DNA of 64,000 nucleotides from Dryococelus australis (taxonomy: Eukaryota > Arthropoda > Insecta > Phasmatodea > Phasmatidae). A model generated the notes under the pieces. It ran no database searches. It was not told the origin of the DNA and saw only the letters and a program-made list of their open reading frames with translations. The translations under genes were made by a program, and so were the position numbers. The stretch spans positions 213,782,120-213,846,119 of the forward strand of contig CM057009.1 of the NCBI GenBank assembly GCA_029891345.1. The letters run 5' to 3'. Shown here one piece after another: positions 22,391-33,640 of the stretch (position 1 is its first letter; each line of letters opens with the position of its first letter).

Positions 22391-22479
22391 AAGTGGTAAT
22401 GTGTGTGGATATTCCTGATGGTTGCCTCCAACAGTTTTCTCTATTAATATTTTATTTCATTGCCTCTCTTTAACAACAC

Positions 22480-22745
22480 ACTTTCATTACTTCGGAAAGT
22501 TCTACTGTTTAGTAGAACTGCACACCAAGGCGAACCGGGTTCAATCCCCGGCCGTGTCACCGGATTTTCGCAAGTGAGAATCGTGCCGGACGATGCCGTT
22601 GGTCAGAGGGTTTTCTCGGAAATCTCCCGTTTACTCCACCCTTTCATTCCGGCACCGCGCCATACTCATCTCAATCAACCTCATCGGCTCTCAAGATCTC
22701 GCTGTTAAGAGCCGCTCCAATCTCTTAATTTCTCTTCATCTGTTT
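22480..22745 (+). mobile_element. tRNA-derived SINE, copy 4
   Basis: The tRNA-like 5' part is diverged, but the B box GGGTTCAATCCCCGG (near 22543-22557) is excellent. It is followed by the shared body: GGATTTTCGCAAGTGAGAAT, CGTGCCGGACGATGCCGTTG, GGGTTTTCTCGG, CATTCCGGCACCGCGCC, CTCATCGGCTCTCAAG and AGAGCCGCTCCAATCTC. Confidence 0.85.
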
Positions 22746-23509
22746 AATGCATAGTCACATTAAGTATTTATTTCCTGTGACTATCAAACAATGCCAGACA
22801 GTCAGTAGCGTCACGAGACTAAAAGCGCCCTGGAGCAGTTTTGACCCAGGAGCTTTGTCGTCCCTTCATCCACCGAGGATCACATCCAGTGTTTGTGATT
22901 GATGTTAACCAGTGACATTTCGATGGTTCTTTGTAATTTTACTATGATTTGCTCAAATAAACTTTAGTTTCATTTATATTTAATATATTTTATAATGCCT
23001 AAAAAAATTTTTTTTCTTGTAAGTTATTTTTGCAATATTATATGAAATATTAAAACATGACCATCACTTGTTGGTAACATTCAAATTATTAATAAATTAA
23101 AACATTATTCGTGAATTATTGTAATGAAGATCTAAGGAAGTTTATTTGCAATAGATTAAAAATATAGACAATGAAAGTTAAGCTATATAGCTATTAGAAA
23201 ATATTTTGTCATGCTATGGACATAGTCTTTAATACGATAGGAAGTATTAAAGCAAAGCATCAAAAAAAATAAAGGATAACTAAATCCATCTATAATATTT
23301 CTCTTCTGTGACTTTCCAATTGCGAACTGTGGGATTGCATGGTCAAAGTCTATTTAATTGTGTTACATAAGGTATTTAGTTAACTAAAACAGTTGAAATT
23401 ATTCACTTACAATTAAAACGCCACTTGGTTTTGGCCAAGAAAGCTACTATAACCTTATTCAAATGCGGAAATAATGTCAACAAATATAGCGCATAGTCAA
23501 GAGTGCGAC
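22746..23509. other. Spacer, nothing recognised
   Basis: AT-rich with a GC-richer stretch near 22800-22870. No ORF, RNA gene or repeat match was identified. Confidence 0.5.
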
Positions 23510-23645
23510 AAAGCGCCAGCGAGTATTGTTCTCTCGGTGCTCTCATTCTTTCGCGCTCTCTCCGACGAATTGAGAACGTTCTCTCTGACGTCATAATGAC
23601 GTGGTTACCAGAGCGAGAGCACGAGAGAGCGCTCAATAGCAATGC
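23510..23645. repeat. Imperfect inverted repeat rich in GAGAG/CTCTC with nested palindromes
   Basis: A left arm with TTCTCTCGGTGCTCTC and a right arm with GAGCGAGAGCACGAGAGAG are near-reverse complements separated by about 60 bases. The spacer holds a perfect 12-base palindrome GAGAACGTTCTC (23572-23583) and TGACGTCA (23586-23593). A promoter-like cluster or a decayed short inverted element are both possible. Confidence 0.5.
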
Positions 23646-23989
23646 ACCAGTTGTATCCAGCCCGTATTTTAGTTAATTCATTTATATTAGAAGGGTTTGT
23701 GCCGATACTACCCACGAGTAAACACGAAATCAATATTTTACCAACTTACTTTGAAAAAAATGCGAGTCATTTTTTTCATACATTCATTTTGTCATATGAG
23801 TTCTCTACATTTCTCGTCGCCAAAAATAATAAGATGTAATTTGGTCATATATATTTAGTATTGCCGACATCTTAGTTGTTAAACATAAATTACAAAATAT
23901 GTTAGCTAGTTTACTGACCTAATTGTTCCCGCATTTTTTATAAAAAGATATTTAATTATTGTATCTGGCCGGCCCTGTGAGTAGGCTGA

Positions 23990-24305
23990 GGCTCCCGCCT
24001 GTCTGACAGCCGCTCGCTTGAACTGTATTGCGTAGTGTTTGAAACACACGTTTTTCAACCAAAACTATTAAACGTGTGTCCAATGTGATGTTCTACGAAA
24101 AGAACACTCTCTTCAGACGATGAATGCTGAGTGCTTTCAGGACGCCAACCTCATTAGAAACAAGGATAACTCCAAAACGGATAAAATCAGCCTTTTCGAA
24201 ATACTGTAGTTCGAAATATATGCACCAGATACATACAAAACTACTCAAGGGCAATGCATTGAACCTTCTTACAGACTTTTCAACAATAAAATAATAGGAT
24301 CACCG
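23990..24305 (+). repeat. Dispersed repeat family A, copy 2
   Basis: Second copy of the repeat at 21105-21440, with the same order of blocks and moderate divergence. It is immediately preceded by CTGGCCGGCCCTG (ending at 23977), which resembles a hAT terminal inverted repeat. Confidence 0.7.
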
Positions 24306-25320
24306 CTGAAAGTTCCATAGGCACACGCATTGCGATGCCAGTTCAAAGCCTTGCAATTAGCGGCCATGGCGAACTTGATGCGCATAGCAGTATCGCCCTT
24401 ATCGCATACACACTTCTCGCAATCAAATGCGAAGGTAAAAAAAAAACCTCATTTTTAAATTTTACCAAAAACTGTTCAACTTGTAGACGTTGCCTGTAAT
24501 TACTTCTTCCATTGATAAAAATGTCTAAGATCTTATAGTTTTCGCATAATGACTTGTCAAAATAACAGTTTTGCAGTTTTTAAATGAACAAATAATAAAA
24601 ACCAACTTACTTACAGAAATTAGATAGTTCACACTGAAATAATAAACCATGAGCATTTCTAAAACTAAGGAAAATTTGTCATATTTTAATTTTAGGCCGT
24701 TCAGAATTTTTGAAAAATTAACATTTGAGAATCATATCTTAATGAGTTAACTTCAGTCACTATTGGATAATTTTTGTTTTCGTTTTGTCTTAATTTATTT
24801 GTACGTGCCAAAAACTGGCAAATGTTGATTTGTGATGCCATTAAGAAAAAACTGCAGGATTCGAAAAAAATTATACGAGAGAAAAGTAATTAAAAATAAT
24901 AAATTTTTTGCCTTCCAGTTCACTTAACATGTAACTGTTTTAAACAGGAAAAATAATTTAATTTTTGTTTATGTTTTCATTCGGATTGATAATAATTCCA
25001 GAATTAAGAAAAAAAAATTTGTAACAATAGCTGCAAGATACTAAATAGTCGGAAGTAGCACTATCAGCACTCAGTTTTCGTAAGCAAAACTATTTCTACT
25101 AGTGACTGCGCTACCTAACGAGCGCCGCTTTGCACTAATCTTACGAATTTCTTTATATGAACTTGGTGGTGGGCATTTCCATAGATTGTATAAGAATGGG
25201 AGGTAGTTTTCCGTGGGTACTTCGACATATGGGTAGTTGTCCAGAGGGGCAGTTTTCTTGCTTCTAGCTGGAGATAGGAGGAAAGGCACCTTTTCCATAT
25301 GGGAACATTTCCGCGCCCCC
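24306..25320. other. AT-rich spacer upstream of the hAT element
   Basis: AT-rich. A minus-strand 75-residue ORF at 25071-25298 has no recognisable motif. Any 5' part or left terminal inverted repeat of the following hAT element should lie here, but I could not find a CAGGGC-type end. Confidence 0.45.
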
Positions 25321-25321
25321 T

Positions 25322-27533
25322 CTTGGCCTAGTAGAACTGTTGGGAAATTTTGATGATGTTATGCATGAACACCTAAGGCATGTTTTAGTCAAGTCATCAA
25401 ATGACCATTATTGTGGGAAAACTATACGAAATTAACTTATGGACATTTTAGACGATGAAGTAGTTGAAAACAAACACAAACGGGCTCTAAAGGCCAAATA
25501 TTACTGCATAATTTATAGACTGCACCCCATATATGTCACACTGAAAAAATGTCATTCTCAATAATGTTTGTGGATGTAGAATATCGTGTATTTACAATAA
25601 ATGAACGGTTGTTGGGATTTCGAAATGCCAATAATTGTATGGAAGAAGGCTTGTCAGAACTATTAAGAACTTTAGCCGAAATTGGACTAAGATTAGAAAA
25701 CTGCCATGACCAGGGATACGGCAATGGTTCAAATATGAAAGGCATAAACTTATGTGTTCAAGCAAAAAATTTTCAAATAAATTCAAGATCATAATTATTG
25801 CCTTGTGGCTGTCATTATTTGAATTTTTTAGTTTCAGATGCAGCTTCGTCATCAACTATTTTTATCGCACTGTTTGGTGTTCTGCAGAAGTTATATGTAC
25901 GTGTTGTTCTCGGACCAAGTCACCAGCATCACTATGAAACTACTAGTGCCACACGCTGGGAAAGTAGAATTGATAGTATCAAGACTATTAGACATCAGGT
26001 GAAGAATATGTATGATGCTTTAATTGCAGTGTTTAAACCTAGTTTGGCAGATGCTGGTTTGAGCTACGAAGCACACTCTTTAGTGGACCAATTAATGAAA
26101 TTTGAATTTTTAATTTATATTGTTATATGGTACGATATTTTATATCAAGTGAACATTGTGTGCAAATCGATGCAAAACCCAGTAATGGATATTTGTACTA
26201 TCACCACTTTAATCACGAGGTGTATGGAGTAACTGAGCGGGGTAGGCAGTCCATGTTTGTGAGGTCTGTGAGGGAGTGGAATGTGTTGAGGGAGGAATTG
26301 GTATCTGTGAGAGGGGTTGGTTAAAAGGGGTTGGTTTGGTGAAGGAGAGTTGAGAGAGCTTGCCACCGGGCGGTAGCCTAATTGCGAGTGTGTGTATATG
26401 TATAATATGAAGGCCTTGACGAGTCGGCAAACGTTAGTCCAGAAAAACAGTTCAAAAGGAAACTATTCGACGTCGCAGTTGATGCTACACTAACATAGTT
26501 GAAACAATGGTTTGAGCAACTCGAGGAACACAAAAATATTTGGAGATTTTGTATGTCTTGTGCCAATCCCCAAAAGAATTTGATAGTTCTCAAAAGGCTG
26601 AAAAGGCTTTATTGGTCAAGTGAATGATATTGCAAACAGTTCTAACAAACACCGATGGAAGTTATTCGAATATTAATGGCTTGGAGCTTTGTGAAGAATT
26701 AAAACACTTCCAGTGTTTTGTACCATCATTCCTGAAGAGTTCTCCTAAGACATTTTAAAAATATATAGAAGACACAAATATGAGCACTACATTACCTAAT
26801 ATCTGGGTGTCGCTTCGAGTATTGCTGGCTGTACCAGTGACAGTAGTTCGCTGTGAAGGCATTTTCGAAGTTCAAAATGATCAAGACTTATCTTCGATCT
26901 ATGAGTGACGAACGACTCTCATCGTTGGTGATATTGTCCATAGAGAATGACATAGCTCGCAAGAGTGACCTTTCATCATCTACAACCAAATTTGCACAGG
27001 CCAAGGCAAGAACGGCCCCATTTTTATAGGGCAATGAAGTATACATAAATGTTCAAATTTATTTGTATATTGACATTATATATTTAATGGTAGATATCAG
27101 TTAATCTCTTCTTCATTGATGTTACAGTGATCGCAAGAAAATCACAGGTCTCATTTTCACAGGACAAAAAAAAATTTGTTGACTGTTCCTAATATAAGTT
27201 CATTTTCCTGTTGCATAGCAGTTGTGTGTGTGTGAATTATTATGGAGTCGCAGTTCTGTACTAACAAAGTTTGGGGACAGCAACACAACATATGGTGAAT
27301 TAGGCAAGTTTGTGATAGTAAAATTAAAAAATTATGGTGATTACATCATTGTGAAATTGGTTTTGTATATCATCACTACTTAGTGAATGATAGAGCCATG
27401 CAAATTTTATTTGCAAATAATTTTTAATGAAATTGTATTTATATTAGAATATTTTAAATTTTAAATTATAACAATTCTGGAGCGAATTAAATGCTCCTTG
27501 CCCCAGGCGCCGAATGGTCTAAGGCCAGCCCTG
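25322..27533 (+). pseudogene. hAT-superfamily transposase pseudogene (ZMYM/DUF4371-like type)
   Basis: It is a decayed DNA-transposon transposase. Near 25322-25430, GLVELLGNFDDVMHEHLRHV and HYCGKTIRN match the DUF4371 start. The frame from 25549 has RLENCHDQGYGNGSNMKGIN, matching the Q-YD-A--M-G catalytic-core motif of this family. After one in-frame stop (25792) it continues LLPCGCHYLNFLVSDAASSS, matching the C-CHSLNLV-- motif, then TRWESRIDSIKTIRHQ. After a LINE insertion (26231-26406) it resumes near 26413 with an EGLDE piece. It ends near 26830-27010 with the hAT C-terminal dimerisation block: LRILLAVPVTV-like, then SDERLSSLVILSIENDIARK. The end GGCCAGCCCTG (to 27533) looks like the right TIR. 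At least one frameshift, several stops and the insertion make it inactive. The N-terminal zinc-finger part is missing. Confidence 0.85.
26231..26406 (+). mobile_element. 5'-truncated LINE 3' tail inserted in the hAT pseudogene
   Basis: The stretch is nearly identical to 44758-44940, sharing GAGCGGGGTAGGCAGTCCAT, GTCTGTGAGGGAGTGGAATG and GCCACCGGG-GGTAGCCTAAT. It lacks a ~15-base piece present in the longer copy. It splits the hAT reading frame between a RCME and a GLDE piece. It encodes RGRQSMFVRSVREWNVLREE, the C-terminus of the LINE ORF. The low divergence suggests the insertion is much younger than the decay of the gypsy elements nearby. Confidence 0.85.
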
Positions 27534-27819
27534 TGTATGGGACAGTTCCTGTGCTACCAGTGTTGCATAGTCCAAGGACGGACACACAGTAATCACACAA
27601 CACCAGTAGACAAAAACGTCGCATAGGACTACACAATACAAGGTACTTGTGAACTAACCAGCAGAGCCATGAACAACTGATACGACGAACACCACCAGTG
27701 TCATGCTCTGCAGGTAATAAACACGTGTGAGCGAGGGAGAACCCCGAAAAAACCACGCCCAGTGTCGGACATGTACAAGGTAACAAACCGGACTTACTGA
27801 TGAAGCTGAACGACCACTA

Positions 27820-28760
27820 GTGCAAACAACAGTGGCTGAACCAATCTGGAAAATGTACCCGATAACCTTACCACCACCTATTCCTAATGTGTTACGCCTA
27901 CCTTTCCAACAACCTGCCTCTACATCCTTGCCATTTGAACCATGCCCTTATCAACAGCCGTATGCTATTCCATTAAAGACACCGGCAGAATTCCAAATTC
28001 TTCCTAACTTTGCTGAACAAGGCACAGAGGATCCGACAACTTTCTTTGAAGAGAGTGCGCAGCGATTGCGGAGATACAGAGTGTCCATTGAATAATGGCC
28101 GAGTGGTGTAGGAGGACAGCTGACAGATAATGCAAGGGTTTGGTGGTGAGCTATAGAAGAGTACCAGATGACGTGGGAGCAGTTCGTCACAAAATTTTCC
28201 ATGCGGTATACCACCACATTAGCCACTATACAAACACGGGTCAGTATATTCACTGAGAAACAACGCTCGTATGAAGACCTGGAAATATTTGTAAGATGTT
28301 AAATGAACTTACTTACGAAATTCTACCCACATGTTGCCACCGCAGATGTCTTGGAAGCAGTAATCCAGACAGTGTTAACGGAGTACAGAACAGTTCTACG
28401 GCCAGTCATCCACCACAGGTATGAAAACTTCATAAGGACAGCTGCCGGCATCGCAGGTGACAGCACCGAGTTACATCAACTGGGACCACCACCACGTGGC
28501 CCGCCAAGTGTCAACACTGCCATACCCACTGGATGTCAAAACCACAACACCATGGCGCCTGGAAGCCAGCCACCCTCTCAACACTCGAGCCGAGCGATAG
28601 AGTATACTTCAGCGACCGCGCCAGGGGCAAGCAGACAAGGGCTCAGAGACAACACGAGGCCACCGCATGAGAATGACAGGTCGAAATGGTCACCGCCCAC
28701 TCCATGCAGATATTGCCAAGGTGAACAGATACATTGGCATTGAGATTGTCCAATTCGCCA
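27820..28760 (+). pseudogene. E1a gag (capsid/nucleocapsid) remnant
   Basis: The first frame (27820-28095) is proline-rich at its start (MYPITLPPPIPNVLRLPFQQ) and reaches EFQILPNFAEQGTEDPTTFF, typical of the capsid N-terminal domain of gypsy Gag. After a stop, GGQLTDNARVWW and WEQFVTKFSMRY match the major capsid block (L-G-A--W----W-EF---F). A second open frame (28303-28743) runs through a basic, proline-rich linker to CRYCQGEQIHWH near 28706-28741, then a stop and a following CPIRQ. The C-x2-C and HWH-x2-C pattern is a CCHC zinc knuckle. Stops at 28093 and 28743 and frame changes show decay. Confidence 0.75.
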
Positions 28761-28879
28761 GGAACAACAAAACCAGAATTCGGGAAACTGAGAACAGGGA
28801 TAGAAGACGTGTCCCCTATCCACGAAACAAAAACACCTAGCTATCTAGGCTAGAACTACCAAAATTATGACAGTTTGTT

Positions 28880-29504
28880 ACATATACCCATTAGTGTCGA
28901 CGCAATCTCCACAGCTGTACTAATCGACACAGCAGCCTCTCACAACTTCATCAACGAGAAATTAGTGAATTCTAGCTAGTTCAAAAAATGTAAACAAGCA
29001 GTTCAACTCGCTACAAGTGATGTTAAAGGATTTGCTAACGGAACCACAATAGTCAACATAAACATCAGAAACGAAAACATGACAGTTCCAGTACTTATTA
29101 TACCAGACCTCAGGGAAGACATTATCCTGGGAGTTTCGTGGCTCATCGACCAGCAAGTAGTGATAGAAAATTCCCCTGACCGCATGTACTTTGGGAAAAG
29201 TCGGAGGAAAACAGTGTACCACCTTGGATATCATCAACCCACCATATGGGAAGGCATCGATATGAATGACTTCGACCATACAGTGCCGGAAAAATTCCAA
29301 AGTGCAGTGCAAGCTATCTTGATCGAACACAAGAATGTTATTTCGTGTGGGGACCCACTACATCGAACCAGCACTGCGGAACACCCGATACCAACGAGTC
29401 GCATGGACATCCTGTATATCGCACCCAGAGACTACATGCCATATCACCAGAACACCATGGACATTCAGGATAGGGAAGTGTTCAGGGATAATGTTATTGA
29501 ATAG
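28880..29504 (+). pseudogene. E1a aspartic protease and start of RT
   Basis: AVLIDTAASHNFINEKL near 28914-28965 is the retropepsin active-site motif (D-T-A) followed by the usual SHNFI. The frame 29079-29504 contains VPVLIIPDLREDIILGVSWL, the hydrophobic-ILG-WL flap/C-terminal block. It then has a linker ending in a PRDYMPYHQ stretch like that at the start of gypsy RTs. A stop near 28975 interrupts the protease. The RT itself is missing beyond 29504. Confidence 0.75.
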
Positions 29505-29654
29505 TAGAATTAAAAGTAAAATTAAATCCCATAAGAAACGGACTATGGAGCCTTGTACCAATTTCAGTTCCATAAATTTAAATATGAAAAGCTCCAACCC
29601 CTAGTAATTTATGTAAACCGTGCCTGAACAAACACCATCGCAAAAATACTAGAA

Positions 29655-29960
29655 AACGAATTTCCCCCCCAAGGTGGGATTTTCCGTAAGTGCTTCTTTC
29701 AGATAACGGAACACAGTTCACGGGACACAAGTGGCGAAATTTCTACAGGAAATGGAAAATGTAACACCATACAACTGCTCAGTACCACCCTAGGACAAAT
29801 CCAATCGAACTAAGAAATCAGGAACTAAAAAACTCAATTTAGACTGTGCCTAGGAACAAATCACTCAACGTGGCCATACCACTCGCTAGCTGCTTAATTT
29901 TGTTTCCGAACATGTGTTAATGCAGCTATGGGAAAAATCCCAACCGCGAAACTACAGGAA
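29655..29960 (+). pseudogene. E1a integrase core fragment
   Basis: The text around 29696-29830 reads DNGTQFTGHKWRNF, then HTTAQYHPRTNPIELRNQEL. These are the second catalytic Asp block and the catalytic Glu block of gypsy integrase. It continues with VAIPLASCLILFPNMC, matching the region after the core. Residues between protease and this block (RT, RNase H, integrase zinc finger and first Asp) are absent, consistent with an internal deletion of about 2 kb. Confidence 0.75.
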
Positions 29961-30299
29961 AGAAACCTAATGCGCCTGGGAAAAAAAGCATGCCCTGGTA
30001 CTGCAATGGTCAACAAAAACAGGCAAATCCCAAGTATAATTAATTGGCAAAATGAATACATTATATAAAATAAAAACTACTGTGCCGTAATTGTTACACG
30101 CTTTTTTATTTTTGTGTGCAAGTGTAACGATTGAAGTGCAAAGGGAAATATGTTTCATCCAGTTCTATGTCTCACATCACTCATTTTAAATATTCTTGAA
30201 AGGTATTTTTGTACTTGTTACTACATCGGTTATAAGTCTTCAACGACATTCCCGGTAACCTGCATTCTAAACCACCATCCCATACACGTGCGACTATGT

Positions 30300-31660
30300 G
30301 GGTGTACATATATCATTTTCCTTTGAACTTCGCTCACCAGTCCTGCTACTGGCAGAGTTGCCACACACGCAACAAGAAGAAGGGTTCCATGGAATGTGGA
30401 AAATCTACAAGGAAAAGCCAGAGGAAAGCCAAATGGAAAAGCGCATTAACAAGCATTGCCATCCGCCATCTTGAAACCCACCTCGTTACCATGCAAACAG
30501 CTTGGTGATGTAGGTCGGCCATTTCAAAACTACATCGAGGGGAAGCGACGATCTGCCTTCCACCCCTCCAACCATGCCGCATCGTGCCTGCAGGAACCAC
30601 CATCCAACGAACAACATGTGGTTCTTTTTCGACATGCAATTGCAAGCAATAACGTGCCAATAGTGTGAAAAAAAAATTAACCTTCTGTATTGGACGTATT
30701 CGCTTCGCATCATCCGGTTTACAACAGTTCATCAGTCTTCACATAATACACCCCAGGATTGCTATCACTCACACCACAGTGTAGCCAACCGCATTAGTAT
30801 GCCTAGAAACCAGATCAAATATCATCCACGCCACTGCAAGTACAATTTCTAGTACTTCAGCCAACACAACAAATAGAGCTGGAAATGACAACAGTAAGAT
30901 TTTGCATTGTGAAAGCCGCAGCACCTATTTCCAATGCTGCGAACGAGATGTTTGGATTCCGAGCACAACACGCTGCCACGCCCACTTCAGCGAACGTAAA
31001 CAACGCAGCATGCGGCCAGCCAAGCCAATCAATACCGACCGCCGCTGATGCGCCATTCCAGCATGCAGCACAAAGTAGGAGCATACCAATTCCGACCATG
31101 CGCCACAGTAACAGCGACCATTACACCCCCACAGATACTGTCCTGTAATGAGATACCACTGGCAAAGTGGGTGCCACTATCGACCACGAAAAATGGTCAA
31201 GACTGTCATAACTCAGCAACACAGTCTGAACTGACGAGAGAGAAAGGAACATTCACGCAACAACTTTCAATATGCACCATCGCTACTGAATGCTTAGCAA
31301 CAATGACACCGCAGCAGAACATTCACAGTGCTTTACCAATCATCACATGTCAAACCAAAACACAATTCACACCGAGTATCAAACAGCCACCACCCGGCAG
31401 GGCCGATGTACAGTCCATGTGTGAAACGTGGGCAAGTTATGCAATCACTGTCGCAGTGGCGAAAACGTAAACATTCAGTGTCCAGCAACAAGCAGCAACA
31501 AAAATCGTGCATACAGTTGGATGTATTGGTTCTCCGCATCGCAACGGAATATTGCAAATTGGGTGCACCATGCCTTATATGTGAACATTGCTCACGTCAT
31601 TGTACGCTGCCACAGAGAATGTGTCCACATGTAAAACTTAAACAAGTGTTCCGGCCATAA
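30300..31660 (+). pseudogene. E1b gag-like region with degenerate zinc knuckle
   Basis: The stretch is A/C-rich with Ala-, Pro- and Gln-rich open frames on + (30456-30668, 30885-31148, 31048-31470, 31328-31660), as in other Gag proteins here. Near 31438-31480 a frame reads LCNHCRSGENVNIQCPATS, which is the C-x2-C-x4-H-x4-C knuckle with His replaced by Asn. No capsid motif could be named with confidence, so only the knuckle supports gag. Confidence 0.45.
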
Positions 31661-31979
31661 GAACCGAACAAGAGTGATGTAGAAACTGGCCCTTTTTCGA
31701 CTAAAATGAAATTTCCGGAGGGACAGCATTTCATCAACATCACACCTGCTGTTTTGGAGTGAAAGCGTATGCATCTTTCGCCACGTGTGTTTGTTTACAT
31801 TCGCCCAGTCATCGATTGGCTCCTTCCGTGTTTCCACATCAACAACACATTCTTCATCACGGTGCGATGGGCAGGAGAATTTCACACCCTCCCTCCACCC
31901 CTACTCTTCGACATGCCGAATGTAATAACACAATGTGCAGGATTTGATGCGCGACCCCAAGCAACAGTGTGTCCATCAT

Positions 31980-32345
31980 CGACTCATCACCGCATTCAAC
32001 ATATCGACGACATTTTATTCACCGCACCCGACGGATGCCATTTTCAATTTAGAGCCATTTTGACAAGAAGAATATCTAGTTCTTGGGTCATCTAGTCAGC
32101 GAACACTAGAGAAAGCTGTTGCCAGAACAACTGAACCTCATCGAAGAGTATCCGGTACCCACAACAAGGAAACAAATAAGAAAATTGTTTGAATTAATTA
32201 ACTGGCTCCGAGAGTATATTGAATGCTATTCAATCATCACTGTGCCACTTACTGAGTTAATGCCACCAAGCGTACATTTCAAATGGCAACCCACACAGCA
32301 ATGAAGCTTTGAGGAGGTGAAGCGGAGTTTCCGCAAATGCCAAGC
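31980..32345 (+). pseudogene. E1b reverse transcriptase C-terminal part
   Basis: RIQHIDDILFTAPDG near 31990-32035 corresponds to the catalytic Y-DD-L block, with the first Tyr changed to His. A shifted frame follows with SSWVI and LVSEHT-like sequence near 32076-32115, where gypsy RTs have FLGH-V. The open frame 32119-32304 (LNLIEEYPVPTTRKQIRKLF, then INWLREYIECYS and PLTELM) matches the connection region between RT and RNase H. The N-terminal RT half is not recognised. Upstream, 31725-31920 is a module also found after E2. Confidence 0.7.
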
Positions 32346-32351
32346 ATTGTC

Positions 32352-32991
32352 GAGATACGACCCCCTCTGAAAATTGTACATCCAGATTTACGCAAATGAG
32401 AAAAGACTCGGCGAGGTGATTTTCCAACTGTCAGAAGACAACAAGCGGCGAATCGTCAACTTCGGAAGTGCCAAATTCGGCCCAGTAATGCGTCAGTACG
32501 ACGTGAAAGAACATGAGTACCTGGCCATGGTGTGGAGTTTGAAAAAGTACCGGGCACTGCTGGAATACAAATGCTTCACACTGCGGATCGACAACAACTA
32601 CTTACTATGGTTACACAGTATGAAGGAGAGTCGAAGTAAACTGACACGCTGGGCTCTTCTGATACAAGCATACGATTTCGAAGTACATCACGTAGCAGGC
32701 ATTGAAAACCCACTCGCCGACCACCTGTCTCGAACGCCAGGAGAAGAGATTGCACGGGATGAGGAAGCATGGGAGAATTTCTTACCCCCACCCCCCTCTC
32801 CACCCACAAGAACACAGACCACGCCATGCATACAGTGTGCGAATGTAACCATGCTAACACAAGCAACCTCCTTTATCACTGTGAAAACACATGTGGTAAA
32901 CAAACAAGCTGAGTGCCCCTTCGCATGTAAGTGGAACTTGGAATGCGAACAACGAATTAACAACCAGTGGCGCGTGTTGAACAGTGCCTGA
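32352..32991 (+). pseudogene. E1b RNase H domain
   Basis: The frame is open for 205 residues from 32374. RRIVNFGSAKFGPVMRQYDV then KEHEYLAMVWSLKKY carries the catalytic Glu region. FTLRIDNNYLLWL holds the third acidic residue. TRWALLIQAYDFEVHHVAG and NPLADHLSRTP form the C-terminal A-LSR block. The first catalytic Asp (usually in a TDAS-G motif) appears as IYANEKRLGEV, so it is lost. RNase H would remove the RNA strand during reverse transcription. A long threonine/proline-rich tail to 32991 follows. Confidence 0.8.
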
Positions 32992-33089
32992 AGTAACGTG
33001 CCAACAACTACACTGATGTCTGTAGAACGTGTGCCACTTTTTTCCCGCAGCATCGTGCTACCATACTCTCATTCCAACACTCTTGCAGG

Positions 33090-33640
33090 ACATCCCGGTG
33101 CTGAACAAACCTGTCGGAATATCTTGAAACACTTCCACTGACCAGGAGTTTCGGTTGATGTACGCACCTTGTGTACGCGACTGTACAGCCTGCATTAGGT
33201 TCAAGAGCCGACGCATGGATGGTGCCCAGCAACCACAATCCCGCACTCCGAAAGAGCCATTCGAAATGGTAGCCTGGGATTTGATGGATCCATATCTATG
33301 CACCTCAACAGGCAAGTTGTTCATTGTCGTGGTAACTGACTTGTTTTCCAGATGAGTTGAAGCATTTCCTGTGTCCAGCAGCCATGCACACACCATGGGG
33401 AAAGTGGTGGGAAATGAGTTTTTCGCACGTTGGGGATATCCACACATGGTATTGAGTGACAACGGCACACAATTTACCAGCCGTATGTGGAGAAATATGT
33501 GCGAGAGATGGGGTGTGTACAACATAACAACAGCTGTTTATCATCCACCCACAAACCCGACTGAAATACACAATCAGGAATTAAAGACCCAGCAGCGTCT
33601 GCGTGTGGGTGAAAATCATGCCTCATGAGAGGAACAACTC
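33090..33640 (+). pseudogene. E1b integrase with DDE triad visible
   Basis: VRDCTACIRFKSRR (33173-33214) is the second half of the HHCC zinc finger. EPFEMVAWDLMDPY holds the first catalytic Asp. After a stop at 33353, the frame 33371-33628 reads GYPHMVLSDNGTQFTSRMW (second Asp) and AVYHPPTNPTEIHNQELK (catalytic Glu). A one-stop break separates the first Asp from the rest. Otherwise this is the best-kept integrase in the window. It inserted element DNA into the host genome when active. Confidence 0.85.

Larger units (their letters stand above)
27534..30000 (+). mobile_element. Ty3/gypsy retrotransposon E1a, internally deleted, no LTRs found
   Basis: gag, protease and an integrase piece follow one another on +, but RT and RNase H are missing between about 29510 and 29650. 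The 5' side directly abuts the right end of the hAT element (27533), with 27534-27815 probably being untranslated leader. No LTR was identified on either side. The right limit is uncertain because another related element (E1b) follows. Confidence 0.65.

Noticed and set aside
23967-23977. GGCCGGCCCTG as the right end of a second hAT element
   Set aside because: It resembles the end at 27533, but no left end or transposase sequence was found with it.
30857-31099. Minus-strand ORF with hydrophobic, alanine-rich sequence as a membrane protein
   Set aside because: It is antisense to the gag-like region of E1b and arises from its Ala/Thr-rich codons.
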